From an uncultured Collinsella sp. (GTDB taxonomy: Bacteria > Actinomycetota > Coriobacteriia > Coriobacteriales > Coriobacteriaceae): a DNA stretch of 64,000 bases. Of the stretch, positions 18,525 to 27,389 are shown one piece after another. The first letter of the stretch is position 1. Each line of letters starts with the position of its first letter. A model generated the notes under the pieces. That model saw nothing but the letters and a program-made list of their open reading frames with translations, was not told the origin of the DNA and did not search any database. The DNA lies in NCBI GenBank assembly GCA_902494245.1, contig CABUSR010000001.1, positions 1 through 64,000 on the forward strand. The letters run 5' to 3'. The position numbers were made by a program, and so were the translations under genes.

Positions 18525-19775
18525 TTACTGGCGCTGTTTGGGCTCGGTGACGATGGCTCGAACGATGCGGGGACGATCGGTGAGGTCGTGGACGATACGC
18601 ACGTCCGAAAGGCCTGCCTGGCGACAGAGCTCGGCCGCGGCATCGAGGGCACCCTCGTAGAGCTCGCAGGCAAACAGGCCGCCGGCACGCAGCATGTAGG
18701 GCGCCGCGTTGAGCAGGCGGCGGAAGATATCGAGGCCGTCGGCACCGCCCTCGAGCGCCAGGTCGGGCTCAAAATCCTTGACCTCGTGCGGCAGCGAGCG
18801 CATGACGCCGGTCGGGATGTAAGGTGGGTTGGAGACAAGCACGTCGAAGGTGCCCCACTCTTCGCGGGGAATAGAACTCACCAGGTTGGTGAGACTAAAG
18901 GCGACCTCGTCGGACGTGAGGCCAAGCGCATCGCGGTTTTTGGTGGCCAAATCGATAGCGCGCGGCTCGATATCGGTGGCGGTGCAGGTAATGTGGCCGC
19001 GGCGCTCCCAGGCAAGGGAGAGCGAAATGCAGCCCGTGCCGCAGCCGACCTCGAGAACGCGGGCGATGCGGGGCTCGGCTGGGGCAGGCGAAGCGGCATC
19101 CTGAGCTGAAGCCGTCTCCTGGTCGGCACCCTCGATGGCGATGCCGTATTCGTCGAGCTCGGGCTCGGCGGCTTCCGCGGCTTCGGCTTCTGCTGCCTGC
19201 GCGGCGGCTTCCTCGGCCTCGCGGTCGGCCAGCTCCGCGGCATAGGCACGGCTGCCCAGCACATCGCCGCCCAGCGCCGCCTCGTCGGCGGCCGTCAGGT
19301 TAGCGGCACGGCGCTCGGCGGTCGCGCGTTCGTCTGCCAGCGCGGCCTCGGCCTTGCGTGCCTCCTCAACCTCATCGTTCCAGGGCAGCTCAACGCGCTG
19401 ACGGGCGGCAGCCTCGGGGCTCAGCACCTCGGCATCCAGATAATTGAGGACTTCCTCGACGAGCATCTCGGTCTCGGGACGCGGAATGAGCACGCCGGGG
19501 GCGCACGCGACGTCGATCATGCGAAACTGCGTGCTGCCGGTGATGTACTGCAGCGGTTCACCTTTAGCGCGACGAACAACGGCCGCGTGCATGGTCTCGA
19601 GCTGAGCCGCGTTAAGCGTCTCGTCCATGCGCATATATAGGTCAATGCGCGCCAGGCCCGTGGCGGCGCACAGCAGCCACTCGGCAGAAAGACGGGGGTG
19701 CTCCTCGCCGCGCTCGGCCAGGTACTCCTTGGTCCACTCGAGACAACGCTTGATGGTCCAAATCTCGTTTGCCAT
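18525..19775 (-). CDS. prmC: Peptide chain release factor N5-glutamine methyltransferase with large insertion
   Basis: PrmC methylates the glutamine of the GGQ motif in release factors. The N-terminal helical domain is followed by YITGSTQFRMIDVACAPGVLIPRPETE, the SAM motif LEVGCGTGCISLSLA (about residue 240) and the catalytic VSNPPYIP. Between the two, residues about 115-235 form an insertion very rich in Ala, Glu and Asp that ordinary PrmC proteins (about 280-290 residues) lack; the total here is 416. The start at 19775 follows GAGGGGAGGG. The release factor gene prfA lies upstream on the same strand, a common pairing, but 630 bases of non-coding DNA separate them. Confidence 0.9.
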   Translation of the reverse strand: MANEIWTIKRCLEWTKEYLAERGEEHPRLSAEWLLCAATGLARIDLYMRMDETLNAAQLETMHAAVVRRAKGEPLQYITGSTQFRMIDVACAPGVLIPRPETEMLVEEVLNYLDAEVLSPEAAARQRVELPWNDEVEEARKAEAALADERATAERRAANLTAADEAALGGDVLGSRAYAAELADREAEEAAAQAAEAEAAEAAEPELDEYGIAIEGADQETASAQDAASPAPAEPRIARVLEVGCGTGCISLSLAWERRGHITCTATDIEPRAIDLATKNRDALGLTSDEVAFSLTNLVSSIPREEWGTFDVLVSNPPYIPTGVMRSLPHEVKDFEPDLALEGGADGLDIFRRLLNAAPYMLRAGGLFACELYEGALDAAAELCRQAGLSDVRIVHDLTDRPRIVRAIVTEPKQRQ

Positions 19776-20167
19776 GGGGCCCTCCCCTCTTAAGCGCCGG
19801 ACGGCGCGCGAATGTCGGAGCAGATTGTACGCGAGGCCAGCGCTTGGCAAGGGACGATTGAAGGCGATTATCGAGAATCAGCCCAGATTTTTGCACCGAG
19901 CTCGCTCAAAGTGTTCATTCGCCGACGTCTAGATTTGCATTCGTCAAGCTTTTGGCAAGGTTGCCCCAAAACTAACCAATATCTAACCAAGAACTTGCCA
20001 AATCACTTGACGCGCGACGCATCAAAAATCGCCCCGCGACTTCTTGAACGATTTTTCGAGCATTATTTTCAATAGCAGATGAATGCCGCTAATTTCTTTG
20101 AGCAGGTAGCCGACTTCATGGCCATCAAAGCCGATTGAATAACATCTCAAAGCAATGTGCCCAACCT
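19776..20167. other. Non-coding, comparatively AT-rich gap between prfA and prmC
   Basis: I see no convincing gene. A plus-strand frame of about 87 codons (19812-20075) has no ribosome site and no family resemblance. An inverted repeat TTGGCAAG...CTTGCCAA lies at about 19950-20002. Base composition is lower in G+C than the neighbouring genes, so this could be a decayed gene or an unrecognised RNA. Confidence 0.3.
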
Positions 20168-20194
20168 AGTCATTTAAGAACGTCCCCAATGACT
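20168..20194. repeat. REP-like module AGTCATTTAAGAACGTCCCC
   Basis: Nearly identical to the module at about 4636-4662 and related to the arms of the inverted repeat at 26224-26279. AGTCAT and ATGACT at its ends are complementary. Confidence 0.6.
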
Positions 20195-20303
20195 ACCTCT
20201 AAGGCGCCGCAGGTTGAGCATACCGCATCCGGAGCAAGGCAGCGCCGCAGGTAGAGGACGGACAGCGAGCGGGTCGCATTTGAGACAAGGTGACGTGAAA
20301 CGA

Positions 20304-20405
20304 AAGGGCGCTGACCTTCTGGTCGCGCCCTTGAAGTTGAACGTCAGATTGTCCAAATGCGGCCCGCGCAGCGTCGGCTGGTCCGCCGTTCGGTAGAACG
20401 GCGGA
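20304..20405. repeat. Two-hairpin dispersed motif, copy B
   Basis: Hairpin 2 (20304-20332) and the linker are identical to copy A at 4718-4790. Hairpin 1 (20382-20405) has a different stem, TCCGCCGTTC / GAACGGCGGA, yet is fully paired and has the same GGTA loop. It ends two bases from the prfA stop codon. Confidence 0.65.
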
Positions 20406-20407
20406 AC

Positions 20408-21475
20408 CTACACAGCCTGTGCCAGCTTCTCGGCACGCTCGGCGGCAGCAAGCGCCTCGATCACGGTGCCGAGTTGGTCGCCCAGAAGGACGCCGTTGTA
20501 GGTGGAGTTGAAACCGATGCGGTGATCGGTCACGCGGTCCTGGGGCTGGTTGTAGGTACGGATCTTCTCGGAACGGTTGCCGTGGCCGATCTGGCTCTGG
20601 CGCTCGGCACCGAGCTCGGCCTGCTGCTTCTCGAGTTCCATCTCGTACAGACGGGCGCGCAGCATCTGCATGCAGACCTCGCGGTTCTGGATCTGGGAAC
20701 GCTGCTCCTGCGACTGCACCACGGTGTTGGTGGGCAGGTGGGTGATGCGCACGGCGGAGTAGGTGGTGTTAACGCACTGACCGCCAGGGCCGGAGGCGCA
20801 GTAGGTGTCGATGCGCAGGTCGGACTGGCTGATCTGGACGTCGATCTCCTCGGCCTCGGGAAGTACGGCGACGGTTGCCGTGGAGGTCTGAATGCGGCCC
20901 TGGGACTCGGTCTTGGGGACGCGCTGGACGCGGTGCACGCCGGACTCGTACTTCATAACGGAGTAGACGCGGTCGCCCTCAACCTTGAACTCAATGGACT
21001 TAAAGCCACCGGCCTCGCTGGGGCTGGAATCGAGCACGGTGGTCTTCCAGCCGCGCGACTCACAAAAGCGCTGGTACATCTTGTACAGATCGCCGGCGAA
21101 GATGGCCGCCTCGTCGCCGCCGGCGGCGGAGCGGATCTCGACGATGGTGTTCTTGTCGTCGTTGGGGTCGCTCGGGATGAGCATGTACTTGATGTCTTCC
21201 TCGAGCTGGGGAAGCTTGGCCTCGTTTTCGGAGATGTCCATCTGGAGCATCTCCTTCTCATCGGCATCGGTGGTATCGTGCAGCATTTCCTTGGCGGCCT
21301 CGATGTCATCGAGCGCGCCGATGTACTCGCGCGAGGCGGCGATGAGGTCGGACTGGTGCGCGTACTCCTTGTTGAGACGCGTGAACTCCTTGATATCGGA
21401 GGCGACGGCCGGGTCGGAAAGCTTCTTCTCGAGCTCCTCGTAGGCCTTGATGATCTTTTCGAGCTTGTCGCGCAT
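20408..21475 (-). CDS. prfA: Peptide chain release factor 1
   Basis: Cytoplasmic class I release factor of 355 residues. The stop-codon-reading tripeptide of RF1 appears as PKT in RVPKTESQGR, marking it as RF1 (UAA/UAG), not RF2. The catalytic loop is GPGGQCVNTTYSAVRI; the GGQ is intact while the residues usually written as HVNTTDSA are CVNTTYSA. The glutamine is the target of PrmC. The stop codon abuts copy B of the two-hairpin motif. Confidence 0.96.
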   Translation of the reverse strand: MRDKLEKIIKAYEELEKKLSDPAVASDIKEFTRLNKEYAHQSDLIAASREYIGALDDIEAAKEMLHDTTDADEKEMLQMDISENEAKLPQLEEDIKYMLIPSDPNDDKNTIVEIRSAAGGDEAAIFAGDLYKMYQRFCESRGWKTTVLDSSPSEAGGFKSIEFKVEGDRVYSVMKYESGVHRVQRVPKTESQGRIQTSTATVAVLPEAEEIDVQISQSDLRIDTYCASGPGGQCVNTTYSAVRITHLPTNTVVQSQEQRSQIQNREVCMQMLRARLYEMELEKQQAELGAERQSQIGHGNRSEKIRTYNQPQDRVTDHRIGFNSTYNGVLLGDQLGTVIEALAAAERAEKLAQAV

Positions 21476-21724
21476 GGCGGGACTCCTTTATATGCGTGAA
21501 GGTGAAAATCGGCAGAGTTGATGGGGCGCGCGGCGCCACTGCGGGGGTAAGCCCAGCTAGAACATGTCGATCTTCAGATACATGCGCATCCCTTCGCGTA
21601 TGGGGTACATAGTTGCGGTCTAACCCATATATGATAGCGTGCGCAGGCAAACCTGCATATAACCCGCACGGAATGATTGGTGCAAACAAACCTGACCCCA
21701 TTGCACCAAGGGCTTCCTTTTTGG
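21476..21724. other. Intergenic region between the M20 peptidase gene and prfA
   Basis: Contains the prfA upstream region and, near the M20 stop, an inverted repeat TTGGTGCAA...TTGCACCAA (about 21678-21710) enclosing TGACCCCA. On the plus strand it continues into CTTTTTGG, so it may act as a terminator or be a REP-like palindrome. No gene is seen. Confidence 0.4.
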
Positions 21725-23140
21725 CTAGAGCGTATGGAGCAGGGCGATGAGGAAGCGCACGCCCTGGAGGTAGGCGCGGCGGGTGATGCGCTCGTTGGTG
21801 CCGTGGACGCCGCGGTCGCACTCGTCATCGTCGACCACAAAGGCCGAGAAGCGAATGCACTCGGAGCAAATGCGCTGGTAGTTGGCAGCGTCGGTCGCGC
21901 CGATCACGGTCGAGGGGACAATCGCCAACGGCTCGAATGATCCGTTTTCCTCCGTCCCCTTTGGATCACGGAAATAGCGGGCGGCGATGGCGCGAACGGC
22001 CTCGAGTCCCGGTCCACCAACGCGCGGGGACGGCGAAGGCTCGGAGCTGCCGGGGCCAAGTTCGACCTCCACACGTCCGGCAAGGCCCGCCGCGGCAACC
22101 GCCTCGCGGCAGCGCGCCACAACGTCGGCCACGCTCGTGCCCTCGAGCATGCGGAAGTTAATGTTGGCCCACATATCCTGCGGCATTACGTTGGCGCCGG
22201 TGCTGCCACCCTCGATCTGCGTGGGCGCGCAGGTGGTCGTCACCAGCGGATAGAGCTTCTTGCTGGCGAGGCACTCGCGCACGATGGTGTCCTTGTTGGA
22301 GGCAATCTCGTCGGCCGTGTAAAGCCCCAGCTCGACGAGCTGTGCGGCAAGCAGGTCCGTGACGCGCGTCGGCCATTCGATATCGCAGATTGCGGTGATG
22401 GCACGGCTCAGCACCTCGAGCGATGTGCCGCCGTAGGGGTTGGACGAATGCCCGCCCTCACTCTTCGTCTTGAGCACAATATCGGCGTAGCCCTTCTCGG
22501 CAAGGTCGGCATGCATAAGCCAGCCCTCGCCCGCGCCGTACTCGGCAGCTGGAACGATGCGGTAGTCACCCTCGTCGATCAGGTACTCAAGCTCAATGCC
22601 GCGCTCCTCGAGCGCGCGGCCGATGGCGCCTGCGCCGTACTGCGTAGTCTCCTCGTCCTGGCCAAAGGCCAGGAGCAGCGTGCGCTCGTGCTGCCAACCG
22701 TGCGCCAGCGCATACTCAACCGCCTCGAGAATGCCTGCGACCTGGTCTTTCATATCGATGGCGCCGCGACCCCAAATGTAGGTGTCGTCTACATGCCCGC
22801 TAAAGGGGGCGTACGTCCAGTCGTCCTCGGTACCCGGCACCACGGGGACCACGTCCATGTGACCCATGAGCACAACGGGCTTGAGTGCGGGGTCGGAGCC
22901 GGAAAGCGTCACCAGCAACGAATGATCGATGAGCTCGACCTTACCCGCTGTAAATACGTGCGGCCAGGCCTGCTGCATATAGGCGCGCAGGTCGTCGAAC
23001 GGCTGCCAGTCCACTGCCTCGGCATCCATGCTCGAAATGGTCGGAAACGACAGCACGCGGCCCAGGCGCTCGCATGCGCCGGCCTTGTCCAAATCAGCAA
23101 AATCATCCTCATGCGCAAAGAAGCGCCAAACCTCGGCCAT
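21725..23140 (-). CDS. M20-family metallopeptidase (Gly-Xaa carboxypeptidase/CPS1-like)
   Basis: Zinc peptidase of 471 residues. The two-domain M20 pattern is clear: VVLMGHMDVVPV, WGRGAIDMKDQVAG with the bridging aspartate, AFGQDEETTQYGA with the catalytic glutamates, the lid-domain histidine in KSEGGHSSNPYGG, and the final RGVHGTNERI histidine. This resembles carboxypeptidase S/PM20D1 proteins, which act on N-acyl amino acids or dipeptides. The start at 23140 follows GAAAGGATGTC. It lies just downstream of an amino-acid ABC importer on the same strand, which suggests peptide or acyl-amino-acid use. Confidence 0.88.
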   Translation of the reverse strand: MAEVWRFFAHEDDFADLDKAGACERLGRVLSFPTISSMDAEAVDWQPFDDLRAYMQQAWPHVFTAGKVELIDHSLLVTLSGSDPALKPVVLMGHMDVVPVVPGTEDDWTYAPFSGHVDDTYIWGRGAIDMKDQVAGILEAVEYALAHGWQHERTLLLAFGQDEETTQYGAGAIGRALEERGIELEYLIDEGDYRIVPAAEYGAGEGWLMHADLAEKGYADIVLKTKSEGGHSSNPYGGTSLEVLSRAITAICDIEWPTRVTDLLAAQLVELGLYTADEIASNKDTIVRECLASKKLYPLVTTTCAPTQIEGGSTGANVMPQDMWANINFRMLEGTSVADVVARCREAVAAAGLAGRVEVELGPGSSEPSPSPRVGGPGLEAVRAIAARYFRDPKGTEENGSFEPLAIVPSTVIGATDAANYQRICSECIRFSAFVVDDDECDRGVHGTNERITRRAYLQGVRFLIALLHTL

Positions 23141-23212
23141 GACATCCTTTCGATTGTGACGACAAGGGCCGCCCCACCGGAGCGGCCCTGCCACATAAGC
23201 GCTTGCGGTTGG

Positions 23213-23998
23213 TTATTTGTCCTCGAGATAACGCGAGAGGAACCCGCGGGTACGCTGGTGCTTGGGGTTGCCAAAGAGCTCTGCCGGCGCGGCGTCCTCG
23301 AGCACTACGCCCTTGTCCATAAAGACCACGCGATCGGACACGGTGCGGGCAAAGGCCATCTCGTGCGTGACGACGACCATGGTCATGCCGTCGGCAGCGA
23401 GCTTGCGCATGACCTCGAGCACCTCTCCCACGATCTCGGGGTCGAGTGCGGAGGTCGGCTCGTCGAACAGCATGATCTGCGGGTTCATACATAGGGCACG
23501 AGCGATGGCCACGCGCTGTTTTTGACCACCGGACAGGCGACCCACGGCGGCGTGCGCGAACTTCTCGAGCCCCACGCTCGTCAGATGCTCCATCGCGACC
23601 CTCTCGGCCTCGGCCTTGCTCATCTTTTTGAGCGTGACGGGCGCGAGCGTGCAGTTGTCGAGCACGTCCATGTTGTTGAACAGGTTAAAGCCCTGGAACA
23701 CCATGCCGATGTCCTCACGCAGCTTGTTGATGCTGCAGCGCTCGGCCGTGAGGTCCTGGCCGTGGAACCAGATGTGGCCCGCGTCCGGGGTCTCGAGCAG
23801 GTTGAGGCAGCGCAGGAAGGTCGACTTACCCGAACCCGAGGCTCCGATAATAGTGACGACCTCGCCGGGGTTAACGGACAGGTCGATACCCTTGAGTACC
23901 TCGAGCGAGCCGAAGCTCTTGCGCAGGCCCTCGACGCGGATGAGCGGCTCATTGGTCTGTGCGGCGGCCGCGGTGCCGGTAGTGGCGGTATCTGCCAT
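23213..23998 (-). CDS. Polar amino-acid ABC transporter, ATP-binding protein
   Basis: GlnQ/HisP-type ATPase of 261 residues. Walker A is GASGSGKST, the Q-loop VFQGFNLF, the signature LSGGQKQR, Walker B IMLFDEPTSALD and the switch histidine VVTHEM. The start at 23998 follows GAGGAGAATCATC. It follows the permease gene, completing the substrate-binding protein-permease-ATPase order of the operon. Confidence 0.94.
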   Translation of the reverse strand: MADTATTGTAAAAQTNEPLIRVEGLRKSFGSLEVLKGIDLSVNPGEVVTIIGASGSGKSTFLRCLNLLETPDAGHIWFHGQDLTAERCSINKLREDIGMVFQGFNLFNNMDVLDNCTLAPVTLKKMSKAEAERVAMEHLTSVGLEKFAHAAVGRLSGGQKQRVAIARALCMNPQIMLFDEPTSALDPEIVGEVLEVMRKLAADGMTMVVVTHEMAFARTVSDRVVFMDKGVVLEDAAPAELFGNPKHQRTRGFLSRYLEDK

Positions 23999-24020
23999 GA
24001 TGATTCTCCTCGTCTTGAGC

Positions 24021-25169
24021 CTAGTTGGAGCTGGGCAGCGTGACCGGAGCCTCGGCGCCAAGCTTTTTGCCAAAGGCCTCGAGCAGGCGGCTCGCCACGA
24101 GCGTCAGGATCAGGTAGACCACGAGCGCCACGCAGTAGACCTCCATCTGGCGGTAGTACACGCCGGCGACGGTGGTGGTGGCGTACATGAGGTCAAACAC
24201 GCCGATGACCGAGAGCACCGACGAATCCTTGATGTTGATGATGAGCTCGTTGGTGAGCGCCGGAATCGCGTTTTTAATGCCCTGAGGGAACACGACTTTG
24301 CGCATAGCTTGCCACTGCGACAGGCCCAGCGAGCGTGCTGCCTCGGCCTGGCCGGGATCGATGGACTCGATGCCGCCGCGCAGGACCTCCATCATGTAGG
24401 CGGTGGAGTTGAGCGAGATGGTGACGAGGCCGGCGGTGAAGGTGCTCCAGATCTGGTTGGCCTGGGCGGTCTCGAAGCCCATGCCGCGCAAAACGGTGAA
24501 GCCCGCGTAATAGATGAGCAGGCCCTGGACCATCATGGGCGTGCCGCGCACGATGGTGGAGTAGACGGTCGCAAAGCCGCGGCCGATACTCTTAAAGAAG
24601 CGCACCAGGTCGTTATCCACGCGGTCGAACGTCTGAATGCGTAGGAACACGAAGAGCAGCGCCAGGAAGAATGCGATGACGGTGCCGAAGGTGGCAAGCG
24701 CGATGGTGATCTCGATACCGCGAATGAAGAAGTCCCCGCTCTTGTAGGTCATGTAGACCAGGCTCGACAAAAAGTCGCTGGGGTTGGAATCCGAGACAAT
24801 GCTCACCTGCACCAGGTCGATAAACGACATGACGCAGCGGTCGATAAAGAAAACTGCCGCGATGGCGACCACGACGTAGCTGCCCAGGCGTGCGCCACGA
24901 CGGCAGCGCTCGGATGCGAACGGCGACTTTTCGCGATAGTCGTTCCAGTGCATGAGCTTGGTGACCAGCGCCGCCGCCGACACGACGAGCCAGGCCCAAA
25001 GGATTGCCCAGAGGCAGTCTTGGAACACGCCCGTAGGCGCCAAGAAACTCATCGGCGTGGGGTTGCGCTGGCTAAACGCCAGGCCGAGCGCCGCGATGAC
25101 GCTCGTGCCCAGGTATACATAACGGTGGTCGGCCTTGATAAAGGAGGCCAGGCGATTGATGGTTTTCAT
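24021..25169 (-). CDS. Amino-acid ABC transporter permease
   Basis: The 382-residue permease has the HisM/GlnP-type core: the EAA-loop motif EAARSLGLSQWQAMRKVVFPQGIKNAIPAL is clear. Unlike most family members (about 220-250 residues), it carries an extra N-terminal part of about 140 residues with around three more membrane helices. A single permease gene suggests a homodimer. Upstream is the substrate-binding lipoprotein gene, ten bases away. Confidence 0.9.
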   Translation of the reverse strand: MKTINRLASFIKADHRYVYLGTSVIAALGLAFSQRNPTPMSFLAPTGVFQDCLWAILWAWLVVSAAALVTKLMHWNDYREKSPFASERCRRGARLGSYVVVAIAAVFFIDRCVMSFIDLVQVSIVSDSNPSDFLSSLVYMTYKSGDFFIRGIEITIALATFGTVIAFFLALLFVFLRIQTFDRVDNDLVRFFKSIGRGFATVYSTIVRGTPMMVQGLLIYYAGFTVLRGMGFETAQANQIWSTFTAGLVTISLNSTAYMMEVLRGGIESIDPGQAEAARSLGLSQWQAMRKVVFPQGIKNAIPALTNELIINIKDSSVLSVIGVFDLMYATTTVAGVYYRQMEVYCVALVVYLILTLVASRLLEAFGKKLGAEAPVTLPSSN

Positions 25170-25178
25170 GCTGCCTCC

Positions 25179-26105
25179 CTATGCCGGCTGACGGTCGAGG
25201 CACGCGTCCCACATTTGGTCGCGCTCCTCTTGGCTAATGCCCTTGAGTGTCTTGTCGATGAGCTTAAGCAGCTTGTCCGAGCCCTTGCGGCAGCCGACGT
25301 TTGCCGTGACTTCCTGCTTAAAGCCCTCGCCCTCGGCAAATCGAATCGGCACGATACCCGGGTTTTGGGCCATATAGCCCTTCTCGTTCTCGGTGTTATA
25401 GGTCACGGCGTCGCACGTGCCCTGCAGCAGGTTCGAAAACACCGTGGGGACCGAATCGACCGGGTTCTTGTGGACAACGCCCGGGATCTCGTCGATGACG
25501 GTATCGAGCATGGTGTCCTTTTGGCCGAGGACCGTTGCGCCGCTAAAGTCGCTGAGCTTGGTCGCATTTTGGTAGGGCGAGCCCTCTTTTACGAACAGGC
25601 CAAAGTAGCCAATGAAGTACGGGTCGGAAAAGCCGACGGACTCCTCGCGCTCGGGCGTGGCGCTCATGCCGGCAATGATGAGGTCGATCTGGCCGTTGTT
25701 GAGCGAATCGATAAGACCCGAGAAGCTCTGCTTGACGGCAACGGGCTCGCCACCGAGGGCCTTGCAGACGATCTTGGCGATCTGCACGTCGTAACCATCG
25801 GCATAGGCGCCCTGCACGTTGTCGATGGGGATAGTGTACTTGCTGGCTTCGGAGACCTGCCAGTTGTACGGGGCGTAGGCCGCCTCCATGCCAATGCGAA
25901 TCTTGTCCTTGCCGATCACGGAATCGGACAGGTCGTCGCGACCGCCGCCCGTCGTGGGCTGAACCGCCTTGAGCGTGGACGGGCGCTGACAGCCGGCGAG
26001 CGCGCCGGCGACGACGGAAGCGCTCGCAGCGAGAGCGCTTCCCAAAAAGATGCGACGGCTGCATACCGGCTGGGTCTGCGCATCGCACTGTTGGGGAGAA
26101 TGCAT
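25179..26105 (-). CDS. Amino-acid ABC transporter substrate-binding lipoprotein
   Basis: Periplasmic-binding-protein-3 family receptor of about 308 residues. The signal peptide contains a twin-arginine stretch SRRIFLGSALAASASVVA and ends in a lipobox AGALAGC, so it is probably a lipoprotein, possibly exported by Tat. Visible ligand-domain motifs include IRIGMEAAYAPYNW, YADGYDVQIAKIV and LIIAGMSATPEREESVGFSDPY. The start at 26105 follows AGGGAAGG. The bound amino acid cannot be told; the neighbouring peptidase suggests use of peptide-derived amino acids. Confidence 0.92.
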   Translation of the reverse strand: MHSPQQCDAQTQPVCSRRIFLGSALAASASVVAGALAGCQRPSTLKAVQPTTGGGRDDLSDSVIGKDKIRIGMEAAYAPYNWQVSEASKYTIPIDNVQGAYADGYDVQIAKIVCKALGGEPVAVKQSFSGLIDSLNNGQIDLIIAGMSATPEREESVGFSDPYFIGYFGLFVKEGSPYQNATKLSDFSGATVLGQKDTMLDTVIDEIPGVVHKNPVDSVPTVFSNLLQGTCDAVTYNTENEKGYMAQNPGIVPIRFAEGEGFKQEVTANVGCRKGSDKLLKLIDKTLKGISQEERDQMWDACLDRQPA

Positions 26106-26171
26106 AATCTGCCTTCCCTGTTGAATCGTATGCTGACGACTTAACAGGATACCGCTCAGCGCTACCTCCAG

Positions 26172-26196
26172 CAAATGCATATATAAATGCATATAT
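26172..26196 (-). promoter_or_regulatory. AT-rich repeated ATGCATATA element upstream of the ABC importer operon
   Basis: ATGCATATA occurs twice in a row, the second as the palindrome TGCATATATGCA, about 70-90 bases upstream of the start at 26105. It could hold the promoter -10 region and a dimeric operator. Assignment is tentative. Confidence 0.35.
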
Positions 26197-26223
26197 GCAA
26201 GTTTACGAACCGAAAACGATTGG

Positions 26224-26279
26224 TAGTCGTTGGGGACGTTCTTAAACGACTAGTCAAACAAGAACGTCCCCAACGACTA
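26224..26279. repeat. REP-like perfect inverted repeat, 20-bp arms
   Basis: Arms TAGTCGTTGGGGACGTTCTT (26224-26243) and its exact reverse complement (26260-26279) enclose 16 bases. It is immediately followed by copy C of the two-hairpin motif, as the related module precedes copies A and B. Confidence 0.75.
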
Positions 26280-26286
26280 GGCATGA

Positions 26287-26370
26287 AAAAGGCAAGGCAT
26301 AGACCTCCTGGTCATACCTTGCCTTTTGAATGACAAATTGTCGCTCTGGGTGGCGCGCAGCGTCGACCGA
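26287..26370. repeat. Two-hairpin dispersed motif, copy C (partly degraded)
   Basis: Hairpin 2 (26287-26337) has an entirely different and longer stem, AAAAGGCAAGGCATAGACC / GGTCATACCTTGCCTTTT, with the same single bulged base and a TCCT loop. The linker keeps ACAAATTGTC and GCGCAGCGTC. Hairpin 1 has lost one arm. It lies just past the stop codon of the aldose epimerase gene. Confidence 0.6.
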
Positions 26371-26382
26371 GCGGCGGAACCT

Positions 26383-27276
26383 CTAGAGCAAGGTAACGCT
26401 AAAGCTGCGCTTGTCCGTCTCGCCGGGAGCCAAGGTGATGGTATTGACCTTGTGCTCAAAGACGTCGTCCTCGGTGTCCGTGGTGGTATGACCGGTCCAG
26501 GGCTCGAGCGCCACAAACGGGGCGTCGTTGGCGGCAGACCACACGCCGATGTACTTAAAGCCCTCAAAGTCGATCTTGACGCCGTGGCCCGACTTGCGGC
26601 CGCGCAGCGTGAGCGTGGAGCCCGGGGTATCGGTGAACATGATGGCGTCGTTATCGAAGCTGCGGTGCGTGATGGGCAGCACGTCCGAGTTATCGGGAGC
26701 CTTGTAGCTACCCTCGAACGTCATGAGGCCATCGGGCGTGATGATGGGGGCCTCGTTGGTCCAAGCCTCGGTAAATGCCAGCTCGTAATCCTCGAACGCC
26801 TCGTCCTCGGCACCGGGAGCAGGTACGTTAAATGCGGGGTGGCCGCCCACCGAGAACGGCAGGTCCACGTCGCCGGTATTGGTGACGGCAAAGGTCTGGG
26901 TAAGTGTGGCGTCACCAGTCAGGGCATAGGTCATGTTGAGCTTAAAGTGGAACGGAAAGGCCTTGAGCGACTCGGGCGTGTCGGTGATCTCGTACGTTAC
27001 CGAGGAGCCGTCCTCCGAAACCTCGACCAGCTTGTGCTCGACGATGCGCGCGAGGCCGTGGCGCGGCATCTCGCAGGTGCCAGCCGCAGACGTCGCCGTG
27101 TTGTTGCGCAGCGAGCCCACAATGGGGAACAGGATGGGCGCATGCTTGCCCCAAAAGGCGGGGTCGCCCTGCCACAGATACTCGTTGCCGTTGAGGGCAA
27201 GGCTCGTGAGCTGGGCGCCCATGGAATCGATGGCCGCGGTGAGGCCGCCGCGCTTGATGGTAGTGACGGTAGACAT
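26383..27276 (-). CDS. Aldose 1-epimerase family protein
   Basis: GalM/LacX-like mutarotase of 297 residues that interconverts sugar anomers in the cytoplasm. The beta-sandwich with LWQGDPAFWGKHAPILFPIVGSL, the catalytic-histidine segments PRHGLAR and VGGHPAFNVP and the late glutamate in FVALEPWTGH are recognisable. The start at 27276 follows GGAGGAAGTAGC. It stands alone, so the substrate is not indicated. Confidence 0.88.
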   Translation of the reverse strand: MSTVTTIKRGGLTAAIDSMGAQLTSLALNGNEYLWQGDPAFWGKHAPILFPIVGSLRNNTATSAAGTCEMPRHGLARIVEHKLVEVSEDGSSVTYEITDTPESLKAFPFHFKLNMTYALTGDATLTQTFAVTNTGDVDLPFSVGGHPAFNVPAPGAEDEAFEDYELAFTEAWTNEAPIITPDGLMTFEGSYKAPDNSDVLPITHRSFDNDAIMFTDTPGSTLTLRGRKSGHGVKIDFEGFKYIGVWSAANDAPFVALEPWTGHTTTDTEDDVFEHKVNTITLAPGETDKRSFSVTLL

Positions 27277-27389
27277 GCTACTTCCTCCAAAAGTAAACAA
27301 TAGTGTCGAGGGCTATTGTCCCACTCTTGGCGGTGGGACGGGACGGCAGGCGATTATTGAGTAGCCATAGCGGAATGAGCGGCGAGCGC

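Noticed and set aside
19812..20075. An 87-codon frame between prmC and prfA
   Set aside because: No ribosome site, no family resemblance and unusual composition.
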